Shown in pieces: positions 35,952 through 45,025 of a stretch of 64,000 bases of DNA. Positions within the stretch are counted from its first letter, which is position 1, and each line of letters opens with the position of its first letter. The notes beneath the pieces were generated by a model. It did not search any database. It worked only from the letters and a program-made list of their open reading frames with translations, and was not told the origin of the DNA. Source of the DNA: Caviibacter sp963550915. GTDB lineage: Bacteria; Fusobacteriota; Fusobacteriia; Fusobacteriales; Leptotrichiaceae. Position numbers and translations under genes: made by a program. The stretch lies in assembly GCA_963550915.1 (NCBI GenBank), contig CAUVEB010000002.1, positions 62,001-126,000 of the forward strand, written 5' to 3'.

Positions 35952-36503
35952 TTATTTTAACCTATTTATTGCTTCAACTATCTTAGTATATTGATAGCCT
36001 TTTCTAGTCAGTTTTATTATTATTTGTGCTACTTCTATATTCTTTTCTTTTAACTTTTCAACTTCTTTATCTATAAGCTCTTCTTCCATATCACTTGGAA
36101 CATTTAAAAAGGCTTCATCTATATCTTTTCTACTTATACCCTTTTGCATAAGTTTGAAATATAGTTTTTGTTTACTATACTTATGAGATAAGATATATGC
36201 AGTTGCATAATCTACATCATTTAAATATAGCTCATCTTCAAGAAAACTAATTACTTCTTTTATTATATCTTCATTTTTGTATTTTAATTTTAATTTTGAT
36301 ATTAACTCATATTTAGTTCTTGACTTAAGATAAAGATAAAAGAATGCTTTTTGTTTTATAGCTGAAAATAGGATATCTGTATATATATCAGAAATCTCCA
36401 TACCAGCTTTTAGCTTGTACTCATGTATGATATCGGGGCTAATATCTACAACTTCGTCATTTTCTAAATATATTTTATTACTCTTCAGACTCAGTATTTT
36501 CAT
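35952..36503 (-). CDS. recX: Regulatory protein RecX
   Basis: This protein has 183 residues of three-helix repeats: FFYLYLKSRTKYELISKLKLK, YLNDVDYATAYI and the second repeat LYFKLMQKGISRKDIDEAF. RecX inhibits RecA filaments. The N-terminal 50 residues (MKILSLKSNKIYLENDEVVD) are a strand-rich extension found in Firmicutes-type RecX. It overlaps recA by 26 bases, and both share one transcript. Confidence 0.92.
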   Translation of the reverse strand: MKILSLKSNKIYLENDEVVDISPDIIHEYKLKAGMEISDIYTDILFSAIKQKAFFYLYLKSRTKYELISKLKLKYKNEDIIKEVISFLEDELYLNDVDYATAYILSHKYSKQKLYFKLMQKGISRKDIDEAFLNVPSDMEEELIDKEVEKLKEKNIEVAQIIIKLTRKGYQYTKIVEAINRLK

Positions 36504-37578
36504 TTAATTCTTCACTAGCTTTTTTTGTTGTTTTTTTAGTGCCAAGTTCTCTACTGTTTATGTGTTCTATTACTTGTTCTTTTATTTCATTAAATAGGTT
36601 TTCATCTTCACTTAGCATCTTTTCAACATTCATTTTACCTTGACCTAAACGTGTCTTACCATAGCTAAACCATGAACCACTCTTAGTACATATTCCAAAG
36701 TCTAATGCGTGATCTAATATTTCCCCTATTTTTGATATACCTGTTCCATACATTATGCTAAATCTTGCTTCTTTAAAAGGTGGTGCAACTTTGTTTTTAG
36801 TTACTTTTGCAACTATTTCATTTCCAACTACTTCTTCACCTTGTTTAATTTGTCCAACTTTCTTTATTTCAACTCTTACAGTAGAGAAGAACTTAAGGGC
36901 TCTTCCTCCAGATGTTGTTGTTTGTACACCTGGTGTAAAACTAAATCCACCTATTTTTTCTCTTATTTGGTTTATAAAGATCATAACTGTGTTTGTTTTT
37001 GCAATTGAACCTGTTAATTTTCTAAGAGCTTTTGACATAAGTCTTGCTTGTAGCCCCATTTGTTGTTCTCCCATTTCACCGTCAATTTCTGCTCTTGGTA
37101 CAAGGGCTGCAACTGAGTCAACAACTATTACATCTAAAGTCCCACTTCTTACTAACATATCAGCTATACTTAGTGCTTGTTCTCCACTATCTGGTTGTGA
37201 TATTAGAAGTTCATCAATATTTACACCTAGAGCTTTTGCATAAACAGGATCTAAGGCATGTTCTGCATCTATAAAGGCAGCTATTCCACCATTTTTTTGT
37301 GCCTGTGCTATAACATGTAAGGCTATAGTTGTTTTACCTGATGATTCTGCACCATATATTTCAATAATACGTCCTCTAGGTACTCCACCAATACCAAGTG
37401 CCATATCTAGGTTTATACTACCTGTTGATATTGCACTTACATTCATTCTTTGGTTTTCACCAAGCTTCATTATTGCACCGTCACCATATTCCTTATGTAT
37501 ATCTTTTATTATATTGTCTAATACTTTTAGTTTGTCTGCATCATTTACTGCAGAGATTTCTTCTTTTTTCTTTGCCAT
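36478..37578 (-). CDS. recA: Recombinase RecA
   Basis: This protein has 366 residues: Walker A GAESSGKT, the L1 loop and the L2 loop (GGFSFTPGVQTTTSGGRALK) that bind DNA, and a charged C-terminal tail rich in Glu and Lys. AAAGG precedes the ATG. A -10 TATAAT with extended TGG lies at 37614-37619, with a weak -35 inside the T-run of the argS terminator. No clear LexA box was found in the leader. Confidence 0.98.
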   Translation of the reverse strand: MAKKKEEISAVNDADKLKVLDNIIKDIHKEYGDGAIMKLGENQRMNVSAISTGSINLDMALGIGGVPRGRIIEIYGAESSGKTTIALHVIAQAQKNGGIAAFIDAEHALDPVYAKALGVNIDELLISQPDSGEQALSIADMLVRSGTLDVIVVDSVAALVPRAEIDGEMGEQQMGLQARLMSKALRKLTGSIAKTNTVMIFINQIREKIGGFSFTPGVQTTTSGGRALKFFSTVRVEIKKVGQIKQGEEVVGNEIVAKVTKNKVAPPFKEARFSIMYGTGISKIGEILDHALDFGICTKSGSWFSYGKTRLGQGKMNVEKMLSEDENLFNEIKEQVIEHINSRELGTKKTTKKASEELNENTESEE

Positions 37579-37632
37579 ATTTATACCTTTCTCTCGTTCA
37601 AAATATCACCTATATTATACCATAATAATATG

Positions 37633-37660
37633 AAAAAAAAAACTGACCTAAGTCAGTTTT
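37633..37660 (-). terminator. Terminator of argS
   Basis: Minus-strand stem AAAACTGAC/GTCAGTTTT with loop TTAG and a continuing T-run. Confidence 0.85.
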
Positions 37661-37662
37661 CG

Positions 37663-39387
37663 CTACATCTTATCAACTGTTTTAATTCCAAGTAATGATA
37701 AACCTTTTTGTAATATGATTCCAACTTTTTCTGATAAAATTAAACGACTTTGTATAAGTTCATCAGTTGGTGCAGTTAATATTTTTGTTGCATTATAAAA
37801 ACTATTGTATTTTTTAGCAAGTTCAAAAATATAGTCTGCTATAAGGTTTGGTTTATTTGTTTCATATGCTTTTATAACGGCTGTAGGGAATTTTAATAGC
37901 ATAGTTGCAAGTTCTCTTTCAATTGATGTTGAATCACTAACTAGCACATCTTTTGTCATATCAACATTAATATTCTCTTGTTTTGCTTTTTTCATTATTG
38001 AGTTAATTCTAACATATGTATATTGTAAATATGGTCCTGTATTACCTTCAAAGCTAAGAACCTTATCCCAGTCAAAAGTAATAGGTGATGTTCTATTTTG
38101 ACTTAAGTCAAAGTACTTAATTGCTCCAACTCCTATTGTTTCTGAAATATTTTCTTTTTCTTCTTCTGTTAGTTCAGGATTTTTTTCATCTACAACTTTT
38201 CTAACTTCTGATTTAGCTTGGTCAAGTAAATCTACTAAACGTATTACATTTCCACCTCTTGATGAAAATATTACACCGTCTCCAAATCTCATTATACCAA
38301 AATATGTATGGTGTTTTTCATAGTTATATGGACTTCCCATCATATCTGCAATGGCAAACACTTGTTTAAAGTGTCCTTGTTGACGTTCATCAACTACGTA
38401 TAAGGCGATATCTACATCTAATTCATCTTTTCTGTATTTGATTGTTGCTAAATCTGATGTAGAGTATAGGAAACTTCCGTCTTTCTTTTGTACTATACAA
38501 GGTGGTAAGTTGTATCTATCATCATAGAAAACAACTAATGCTTCCTTATCTTCAACTGCTATTTTTTGTTTTTTAAGATCTTCTAATACTATCGGCATTA
38601 AATCATTATAGAATGATTCACCGTTTATTAGTTCAAATTCAATATCAAGTCTGCTATAAACTTTATTATACTCTTTCATTGAGTAAGTTATAAATTCTTT
38701 CCATAGAGCAAGATTTACAGGATCTCCTATTTGTACTTTTCTTAGTTCTTCTCTTGCTTCTTCTTCTAAGCTTGGATCTAGTTTTGCTTCATTTGAGAAC
38801 ATTACATAAAGTCTTTCAAGTTCTTCAATTGCATTATTTTCATAAGCTTCTCTATTAAGCCATTTATTATATGCAACTATTAACTTACCAAATTGTGTTC
38901 CCCAGTCACCAATATGATTATCTCCTAATACTTTAAATCCTAATTCTCTATATATTCTTTTTAAAGCATCTCCGATTATAGTTGAACGTAAGTGTCCTAC
39001 GTGCATTCTTTTTGCAATATTTGGTGATGAATAGTCAATTGCAACTATTTTAGTATTATCTACACCATATTCAAAATTTTCTTGTCCAATTTTTCTTATA
39101 TCACTATTTATTACTTCATTTTTTACAAATATATTTATAAACCCAGGACCTGCAGCTTCTATTTTTTCTATTATATCTTGTCCGTTGAAGCTTTCAATTA
39201 AAGTTGTTGCGATTTGTCGTGGATTTTGACCTAATTTCTTTGAATTTGTCATTGCAAAATTTGATTGAAAATCACCAAATTCTGGTTTTGTAGAATTTTG
39301 AATATCGCACTCATCAAGCTCAATATTAAATATTCTTTTTACGTTGTCATTAAGTATATCAAAAACTTGATTAATTAATAATTTCAT
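37663..39387 (-). CDS. argS: Arginyl-tRNA synthetase
   Basis: This protein has 574 residues. N-terminal Add1 domain, class I HIGH equivalent HVGH in AKRMHVGHLRS at about residue 122, and the DALR anticodon-binding domain near the C-terminus (FPTAVIKAYETNKPNLIADY). Like many ArgRS it has no canonical KMSK. The ATG at 39387 is chosen for AAGGAGGAG 4 bases upstream. Confidence 0.97.
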   Translation of the reverse strand: MKLLINQVFDILNDNVKRIFNIELDECDIQNSTKPEFGDFQSNFAMTNSKKLGQNPRQIATTLIESFNGQDIIEKIEAAGPGFINIFVKNEVINSDIRKIGQENFEYGVDNTKIVAIDYSSPNIAKRMHVGHLRSTIIGDALKRIYRELGFKVLGDNHIGDWGTQFGKLIVAYNKWLNREAYENNAIEELERLYVMFSNEAKLDPSLEEEAREELRKVQIGDPVNLALWKEFITYSMKEYNKVYSRLDIEFELINGESFYNDLMPIVLEDLKKQKIAVEDKEALVVFYDDRYNLPPCIVQKKDGSFLYSTSDLATIKYRKDELDVDIALYVVDERQQGHFKQVFAIADMMGSPYNYEKHHTYFGIMRFGDGVIFSSRGGNVIRLVDLLDQAKSEVRKVVDEKNPELTEEEKENISETIGVGAIKYFDLSQNRTSPITFDWDKVLSFEGNTGPYLQYTYVRINSIMKKAKQENINVDMTKDVLVSDSTSIERELATMLLKFPTAVIKAYETNKPNLIADYIFELAKKYNSFYNATKILTAPTDELIQSRLILSEKVGIILQKGLSLLGIKTVDKM

Positions 39388-39456
39388 AAGCTCCTCCTTT
39401 TTATTTTTTTTAATTATACAATGATACAGTAGCTTTTTCAAGTCTTTTCATAAAAT

Positions 39457-39488
39457 GAAAAAGCACCTGAGAAAAACTCAAGTGCCTT
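39457..39488 (-). terminator. Terminator of the adhesin gene
   Basis: Minus-strand stem GGCACTTGAG/CTCAGGTGCT with loop T5, followed by T4. Confidence 0.75.
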
Positions 39489-39502
39489 TATCTAAGTAAG
39501 CC

Positions 39503-42500
39503 TTATTTTATAACTATATCATCAAATAATAGTTCAACTCTTCTGTTTAAGTATTTTCCAACTCTTGTTGAGTTAGTTGCCATAGGCTCTCTCTTACCTT
39601 TACCAGTTATTTCTTTTACTGTAAGTGCTTCACTTAAACCAGCTTCTTTTAATAATCTACTTACTGTTGTTGCTCTTTGTAATGATAATTTATCATTGTA
39701 AGCATGACTTCCGTCTGAATCTGTATGTCCTACTATGCTCATTGTTCCTGATTCAGCGAATGCATTTATCTTACTAGCAACATCTCTTAATTGTTTTTGT
39801 TCTTCTTTACTAGGTACTCTTCCGTCTACTGCGAATCCATGAATTACACATTTCTTTTCAGTTGAGAAACAAGCAACTAATATTTTCTTTTCAATTACTT
39901 TTGGTACTTCAACAACTTTTTCAACTACTTTTTCAACTTCAACAATTTGAGGTTTTTGATCAATCTTGTTCATTAATTGTTTAACTAAGTCTTTTAAGTC
40001 GTTTATTTGTTCTTTCATGTTCTTGTTTTCGTTTTCTAATCTCTTAACTTTTTCATTAGATAAGTCACAACATTCATTGTTAATATTTGCTTTCTTATTA
40101 GTTCCAAAGTTAAGGTTGAATCCTGCACCTATAGACCATTGTTTCTTAGTGTCAACCCCTGCACTTATCTTGTAAATAAATGTATTTGATGGTTCTGTTC
40201 CACTTACACCAACTGCAAATCCACCTTGTTTATTGTAGTATGCTCCACCTACACCAATACTAAATAGCTTATTATCTCCTACTTGAGGTATATTTGCCAT
40301 AGCCATTGCTTGTGCTACTGCACCACTTAGTTTAGAATCAAGTGTCTTAATCTTTTCATCTACATTTCCATTATTTTGCATCATTTTCTTAAGTTGTCCA
40401 TAGTTTACAGCATCACTATCAGCAGTTCCATCTGCAACATTAGTTATCTTCTTACCATTAGCATTTAGACCATCTTTTGAAACATAAGTCTTATCACCTA
40501 TTTGTACTCCGTCGTCTCCTATTGAAACTTTATCTGGTCCTTTTCCTGCAGTAACTTTTTCAAAGTCAGGTCTCTTAGCAAATTGCATATGAAGAGTGTT
40601 TCCTTTTAATGATGTTCTAATGTTCTTGTCCTCTGCATCATTTTCACTAAGAGTATTTGAACCTTTGATGTTAAATTCTGAACCAAGTTTAGCTTTATGT
40701 TGTCCGTCATTTCCTTTAAATGTTAGACCTTTATCAGTTAATGTATTGTTAATATCTTTTATCTTTTCTTCTACTTTATGTAATTGTCCACCATTTACTG
40801 CTTCTTGTGATCCAGCTTCTACTTTACCATCTTTAACTTTATCAATAGTAGTTCCACCATTTTTACCTTCAAGTGTTATCTTACCTTTATCGCTTCCTTT
40901 ATCGTATTTAACAACATTTTCAAGGTCTTTTTTGATATTGTTTATTTCAGTTTTGTTCTTTTCTATGTTAGTTGTATTATTTTGTATATTAGTAGTATTA
41001 TTTTTTATCTTTTCTTCTACTTTATGTAGCTGTCCACCATTTACTGCTTCTTGTGATCCAGCTTCTACTTTACCATCTTTAACTTTATCAATAGTAGTTC
41101 CACCATTTTTACCTTCAAGTGTTATCTTACCTTTATCGCTTCCTTTATCGTATTTAACAACATCTTTAAGTTCGTTTTCTATTTTTGTTATCTTTTGTGT
41201 ATTATTTTGGATGTTAGTACTATTTTGTGTTATCTTCTTATCTAGTCCTTCTTCAACTTGTTTTAATTGTCCTTCTGAAGCTGCTCTATTATCAACAACA
41301 GAATTTTTATTCCAAGTTGTATTTGCAAGACCTGTTATGTATCCGTTTGTTCCGTCTATTTTTAATTTATTAAGAGACAATATATCTTTTAGGCTAAATT
41401 TAACTGTACCGTCGGCTAAAACTTCGGTCTTAGTATTTTTATTATCACCTTTTAGTTTAAGTTTTTGTGTTTTTAAGTCTATTTTACTATTACCAGTATC
41501 TCCTTCATACATTAAAGTTCCTGAACCATTATTAACTTTCTTAATTTGGTCATCAACATATTTTTTGTTTGCTGCATCATTATCTTGTGTAGGAGTTGCT
41601 ACATTTTTAATGGTTGTACCACCAGAGTTTAATGTTATTGAAGTATGTGAATCATTATCATATTTAACAACATTTTTAAGGTCTCCAGTTAATTTTTTAG
41701 CAACAGCATGAAGTTGTGAACCGTTTACTGCGTCTGTACTCTTAGGGTCAATCCAACCTGCTGCAACATTTTGTATTCTTCTTTCTTGACCTTTACTACC
41801 TACAGTTACTACACCGTATGCATTCATCCCGGCATAACCATTGAAAGTTACACCATTTATATTTGTATTAGCATATGAACCTGTACCTATAGTTGTATCA
41901 TTTTTTTCACCATGCCAGCTATTATTTCCTAAATATACTGAATTTTTTTCTGTTGCACCTTTATTATGATTTGCATCACCTATATTATGACCTATTGCTA
42001 TAGTATTTTCAGCTTTGCTATCTACCATTGAGTTGCTACCAAAAACTAGTGAGTTTTTAGCCATCGCTTTTGCTTCACGACCGATTGCATATACATTTTC
42101 TACTCCTGCTCCAACTTTAGCTTCGTGTCCTATTGCATAAGAATATTTTGAATTACGGTCAACTTCAGCTCTATGACCTATTGCATATCCATAATCCGAT
42201 CCTTCATGTACTTTTGCTTCGTCTCCAAAAGCATATGAACTCTCTGATTTTGTTGAAGCTTTATGTCCTATTGCATAAGATTGTCTTGCTAATGCTTCAG
42301 ATTCATAACCAAGGGCGTATGCACTTGATGCTCCTTGTCCTATTTTTGCATGACTACCTAGCGTATATGAATGTTGTGCATTTTTTTCTACTTTTGATAG
42401 ATGTCCTATTGCATATGCATTATCTGATTTTTCTTGTACATTTGCTTTTTGTCCAATAGCATATGAATTTAATGAATATGTTTCTGCGTGATCTCCTATT

Positions 42501-42952
42501 GCATACGAACTTGTAGCTTCTTTTTTAACTTTTGCATTCCAGCCTATTGCATATGCATGTTCTGCATCGTCTCCTATTTCAGCGTAATGTCCTATTGCAT
42601 ATGAATGTTTTGAACGATTTCCTATTGTTGAATCTCCACCTAGTATATAAGCAAAGTCTGATTCTGTTCCAATTTCTGAACGATAACCAACAGAATACGC
42701 CCCTTTTGATCTAGATTTTGATCCACTTCCTATGGCATAAGCTTCCTCTTTTGTGGCTTCAGCTTTGTTACCTATTGCTAGAGAGTTTACAGCCCCCGGT
42801 GTCGGTATACCGTTTGCTAATGCTGCTCCTTCTACTGCTCCTGCTTGTAATAAAGCCCCGCTAATTAAAAAAATCACAAGCATTTTACCTGTTATACTTA
42901 CCTTGTTTTTCAAGCTTCTTTTCATCCACTTGTAAATTTCATTTTTCCCCAT
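39503..42952 (-). CDS. Trimeric autotransporter adhesin fused to an OmpA peptidoglycan-binding domain
   Basis: This protein has 1149 residues. An extended signal region (MGKNEIYKWMKRSLKNKV, hydrophobic core to about 45) is followed by about 20 YadA-head repeats of roughly 14 residues with the core YAIGHxA (residues about 55-330), then neck and stalk segments ending in two nearly identical 82-residue units. A YadA membrane anchor (about 875-950, MANIPQVGDNKLFSIGVGG to FNLNFG) follows. Normally that anchor is the C-terminus; here it continues into a coiled coil (966-1000), a VEVEKVVEKVVEVPK linker and an OmpA-like domain (1023-1149) with GHTD at 1075-1078 and NRRVE at 1136-1140. The passenger should be surface exposed and the tail periplasmic, bound to peptidoglycan. 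The promoter contains a G8 tract. Confidence 0.93.
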   Translation of the reverse strand: MGKNEIYKWMKRSLKNKVSITGKMLVIFLISGALLQAGAVEGAALANGIPTPGAVNSLAIGNKAEATKEEAYAIGSGSKSRSKGAYSVGYRSEIGTESDFAYILGGDSTIGNRSKHSYAIGHYAEIGDDAEHAYAIGWNAKVKKEATSSYAIGDHAETYSLNSYAIGQKANVQEKSDNAYAIGHLSKVEKNAQHSYTLGSHAKIGQGASSAYALGYESEALARQSYAIGHKASTKSESSYAFGDEAKVHEGSDYGYAIGHRAEVDRNSKYSYAIGHEAKVGAGVENVYAIGREAKAMAKNSLVFGSNSMVDSKAENTIAIGHNIGDANHNKGATEKNSVYLGNNSWHGEKNDTTIGTGSYANTNINGVTFNGYAGMNAYGVVTVGSKGQERRIQNVAAGWIDPKSTDAVNGSQLHAVAKKLTGDLKNVVKYDNDSHTSITLNSGGTTIKNVATPTQDNDAANKKYVDDQIKKVNNGSGTLMYEGDTGNSKIDLKTQKLKLKGDNKNTKTEVLADGTVKFSLKDILSLNKLKIDGTNGYITGLANTTWNKNSVVDNRAASEGQLKQVEEGLDKKITQNSTNIQNNTQKITKIENELKDVVKYDKGSDKGKITLEGKNGGTTIDKVKDGKVEAGSQEAVNGGQLHKVEEKIKNNTTNIQNNTTNIEKNKTEINNIKKDLENVVKYDKGSDKGKITLEGKNGGTTIDKVKDGKVEAGSQEAVNGGQLHKVEEKIKDINNTLTDKGLTFKGNDGQHKAKLGSEFNIKGSNTLSENDAEDKNIRTSLKGNTLHMQFAKRPDFEKVTAGKGPDKVSIGDDGVQIGDKTYVSKDGLNANGKKITNVADGTADSDAVNYGQLKKMMQNNGNVDEKIKTLDSKLSGAVAQAMAMANIPQVGDNKLFSIGVGGAYYNKQGGFAVGVSGTEPSNTFIYKISAGVDTKKQWSIGAGFNLNFGTNKKANINNECCDLSNEKVKRLENENKNMKEQINDLKDLVKQLMNKIDQKPQIVEVEKVVEKVVEVPKVIEKKILVACFSTEKKCVIHGFAVDGRVPSKEEQKQLRDVASKINAFAESGTMSIVGHTDSDGSHAYNDKLSLQRATTVSRLLKEAGLSEALTVKEITGKGKREPMATNSTRVGKYLNRRVELLFDDIVIK
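40761..41163 (-). repeat. Tandem 246-bp repeat in the adhesin stalk
   Basis: 157 bp at 40761-40917 recur at 41007-41163 with only two differences near one end. The unit is 246 bp, 82 codons, so copy number can change without shifting frame. It encodes GGQLHKVEEKI and the VVKYDKGSDKGKITLEGKNG segment. Confidence 0.85.
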
Positions 42953-42983
42953 AAATATACTCCCATACTTTTAATCTTGATTT

Positions 42984-43011
42984 ATTATACCCCCCCCGTG
43001 TGTTTTGTCAA
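42984..43011 (-). promoter_or_regulatory. Adhesin promoter with G8 tract in the spacer
   Basis: Minus-strand consensus -35 TTGACA (43006-43011), spacer AAACACAC plus eight G (42990-42997), consensus -10 TATAAT (42984-42989). The spacer is 16 bp. The -10 lies about 32 bases before the ATG; GGGAG is the ribosome-binding site. Confidence 0.85.
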
Positions 43012-43091
43012 GTAAACATTGGTAAAGCGTCGTTTTCTTGTGGTTTACTTTTATATCTTTTTCGTGTTAAAATGTATTATTAGGAGTGATT

Positions 43092-43505
43092 ATGGATATT
43101 AATTTTAATTATGGTGATATAACCTTAAATGTAAGGGTTGCAGGAGTGTATATTGAAAATGGTAAGGTATTAATGAGTAGACATAAAAATTCTACTTTTA
43201 AAAATTTACCAGGTGGACGTATAAAACTTGGTGAAGATAGTATAACTGCTTTAAAACGTGAATATATGGAAGAGCTCGATAAGGAAATAGAAATAATATC
43301 TGAGCCTTTAATTTTAGAAAATTTTTATAAAAGAAATAATATTAATTACCATGAATATCTTTTTATATATATAATTAATATTGATAATGTTGATAATTTT
43401 ATTAAAGATGATTTAATTTTTAGTATGGAAGATAAAGATGAAATTTTAAAAATGGATATAAGACCAATAAGGGTAAAAGAGTTTTTACTGGAGATGATGA
43501 AATGA
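43092..43505 (+). CDS. Nudix hydrolase
   Basis: This protein has 137 residues. The Nudix box is complete: GGRIKLGEDSITALKREYME followed by ELD. The N-terminal strands (RVAGVYIENGKVLMSRH) are typical of small nucleoside-diphosphate-X hydrolases; the substrate is unknown. The ATG at 43092 has AGGAG 5 bases upstream. It overlaps uppS by four bases (ATGA) and opens a six-gene rightward operon. Confidence 0.9.
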   Translation: MDINFNYGDITLNVRVAGVYIENGKVLMSRHKNSTFKNLPGGRIKLGEDSITALKREYMEELDKEIEIISEPLILENFYKRNNINYHEYLFIYIINIDNVDNFIKDDLIFSMEDKDEILKMDIRPIRVKEFLLEMMK

Positions 43506-44194
43506 AAAATATACCAAAACATATAGCCATTATTATGGACGGTAATGGAAGATGGGGAATAAAGAATAAAAATAGTAGAAGTGCAGGACATATAGCTGGG
43601 GCTAAAGTCTTAGAAGATGTAATAGCTAAATGTCTTGAGCTTGGCATTTCTTATCTATCTGTATATGCTTTTTCAACAGAGAACTGGAACAGATCTACTC
43701 TTGAAGTAAATGCTATTTTAAAGCTATTTTCTTCCTATCTGGATAATAAAAAAGATGATTTAATGAATAAAGGAATAAAACTTGTTATTTCTGGAAGTCG
43801 TGAAAGAATACCTGATAAACTTTTAAAAAAAATAGATGATACTTGTAATTATCTTAGTAAAAATGAAAAAATGACTTTTAATATATGTTTTAACTATGGT
43901 GGAAGGCAAGAAATAGTAGACGGTATAAACAAGATAATACAAGATAAAAAAGAAAAAATTGATATAGATACATTTAAAAATTATTTATACAATCCTCAAA
44001 TACCCGATCCTGATCTTGTGATTAGAACAGGTGGAGAATTTAGAATAAGTAATTTTTTACTCTGGCAAATATCATATAGTGAGCTATATTTCAAAGATGT
44101 ACTATGGCCTGATTTTACTAAGGATGACCTTATTTTAGCAATCAATTACTATATGTCTAAAGACAGAAGATACGGAGGTTTAAATGCTAAATAG
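43502..44194 (+). CDS. uppS: Undecaprenyl diphosphate synthase
   Basis: This protein has 230 residues and makes the C55 lipid carrier precursor for cell-wall synthesis by cis-prenyl transfer. IAIIMDGNGRWG (about 9-20), LSVYAFSTENWNR and the C-terminal RTGGEFRISNFLLWQ are diagnostic. It overlaps the Nudix gene by 4 bases and cdsA by 11. Confidence 0.97.
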   Translation: MKNIPKHIAIIMDGNGRWGIKNKNSRSAGHIAGAKVLEDVIAKCLELGISYLSVYAFSTENWNRSTLEVNAILKLFSSYLDNKKDDLMNKGIKLVISGSRERIPDKLLKKIDDTCNYLSKNEKMTFNICFNYGGRQEIVDGINKIIQDKKEKIDIDTFKNYLYNPQIPDPDLVIRTGGEFRISNFLLWQISYSELYFKDVLWPDFTKDDLILAINYYMSKDRRYGGLNAK

Positions 44195-45017
44195 ACTTTT
44201 TTTATTTTTTTTCATTCCACTTTTAATGTATATATTTGCGAGTGGTAATATTAGTTTTCTATTTTTCACAGAAGTTGTAATAATGTTTGCACTTTATGAG
44301 CTTTATGATATGTTTAATAGAAAAGGAATTGAAGTATATAGATATTATGGGCTGTTAATTGCATTTTTACTTCCACTTGTAATATTTTTCAAAAAAAATC
44401 CAGTAGCACTTTTAACTGTTTCTGTGTTAGTAATTGCAACTATTCAAATTAGTACAAACAAGATAGAACAAACTACAAAAAAATTATCATTTACATACTT
44501 TGGTATACTTTATGTAGGTGTTTCTTTTTCATATATATTAAAGATTAAAGAACTTCAAAATGGTGGAATACTATTATTATTCCTATTCTGTCTAATATGG
44601 GCTTGTGATACTTTTGCATACATTTTTGGCATTTCTTTTGGTAAGCATAAATTTTCAAAAATATCACCGAATAAGTCTATAGAAGGTCTTGTTGGAGGAT
44701 TTTTAGGGGTTCTTACTATCTCTATTAGTTTTGAACATATTTATTATTACATCTCATTAGCGTTATCAAGATATATTAAATATACTCCTGTAAAACTTCA
44801 TATATTTGACTTAGATTTTAAGGTAGTAATTTTTGCAATAATAATTACAGCACTTGCAGTATTAGGAGATTTATTTGAATCAAAACTAAAAAGAGAGTTT
44901 GGTGTAAAAGATAGTGGTACTATACTTTTAGGACATGGTGGTTTTTTAGATAGATTTGATAGTGCCTTATTTGTACTACCAATAGCTTTTTATCTTTTAA
45001 AATACTTAATTAAATAG
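44184..45017 (+). CDS. cdsA: Phosphatidate cytidylyltransferase
   Basis: An integral inner-membrane protein of 277 residues with about seven or eight helices that converts phosphatidate and CTP to CDP-diacylglycerol. The C-terminal signature is present: DLFESKLKREFGVKDSG, then GHGGFLDRFDS. The order uppS-cdsA is common; the dxr and rseP genes that often follow are replaced here by two chemotaxis-like genes. Confidence 0.96.
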   Translation: MLNRLFLFFFIPLLMYIFASGNISFLFFTEVVIMFALYELYDMFNRKGIEVYRYYGLLIAFLLPLVIFFKKNPVALLTVSVLVIATIQISTNKIEQTTKKLSFTYFGILYVGVSFSYILKIKELQNGGILLLFLFCLIWACDTFAYIFGISFGKHKFSKISPNKSIEGLVGGFLGVLTISISFEHIYYYISLALSRYIKYTPVKLHIFDLDFKVVIFAIIITALAVLGDLFESKLKREFGVKDSGTILLGHGGFLDRFDSALFVLPIAFYLLKYLIK

Positions 45018-45025
45018 AGGTTTTT

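Noticed and set aside
37540..37620. LexA/SOS operator in front of recA
   Set aside because: Only a GAAC half-site is present, with no matching GTTC half at the right distance.
40596..41711. Open frame of 371 codons on the plus strand opposite the giant adhesin
   Set aside because: It lies entirely antisense to the repetitive stalk, shows Ser/Pro/Leu-rich composition expected from the complement of coding repeats, and has no ribosome-binding site or promoter.
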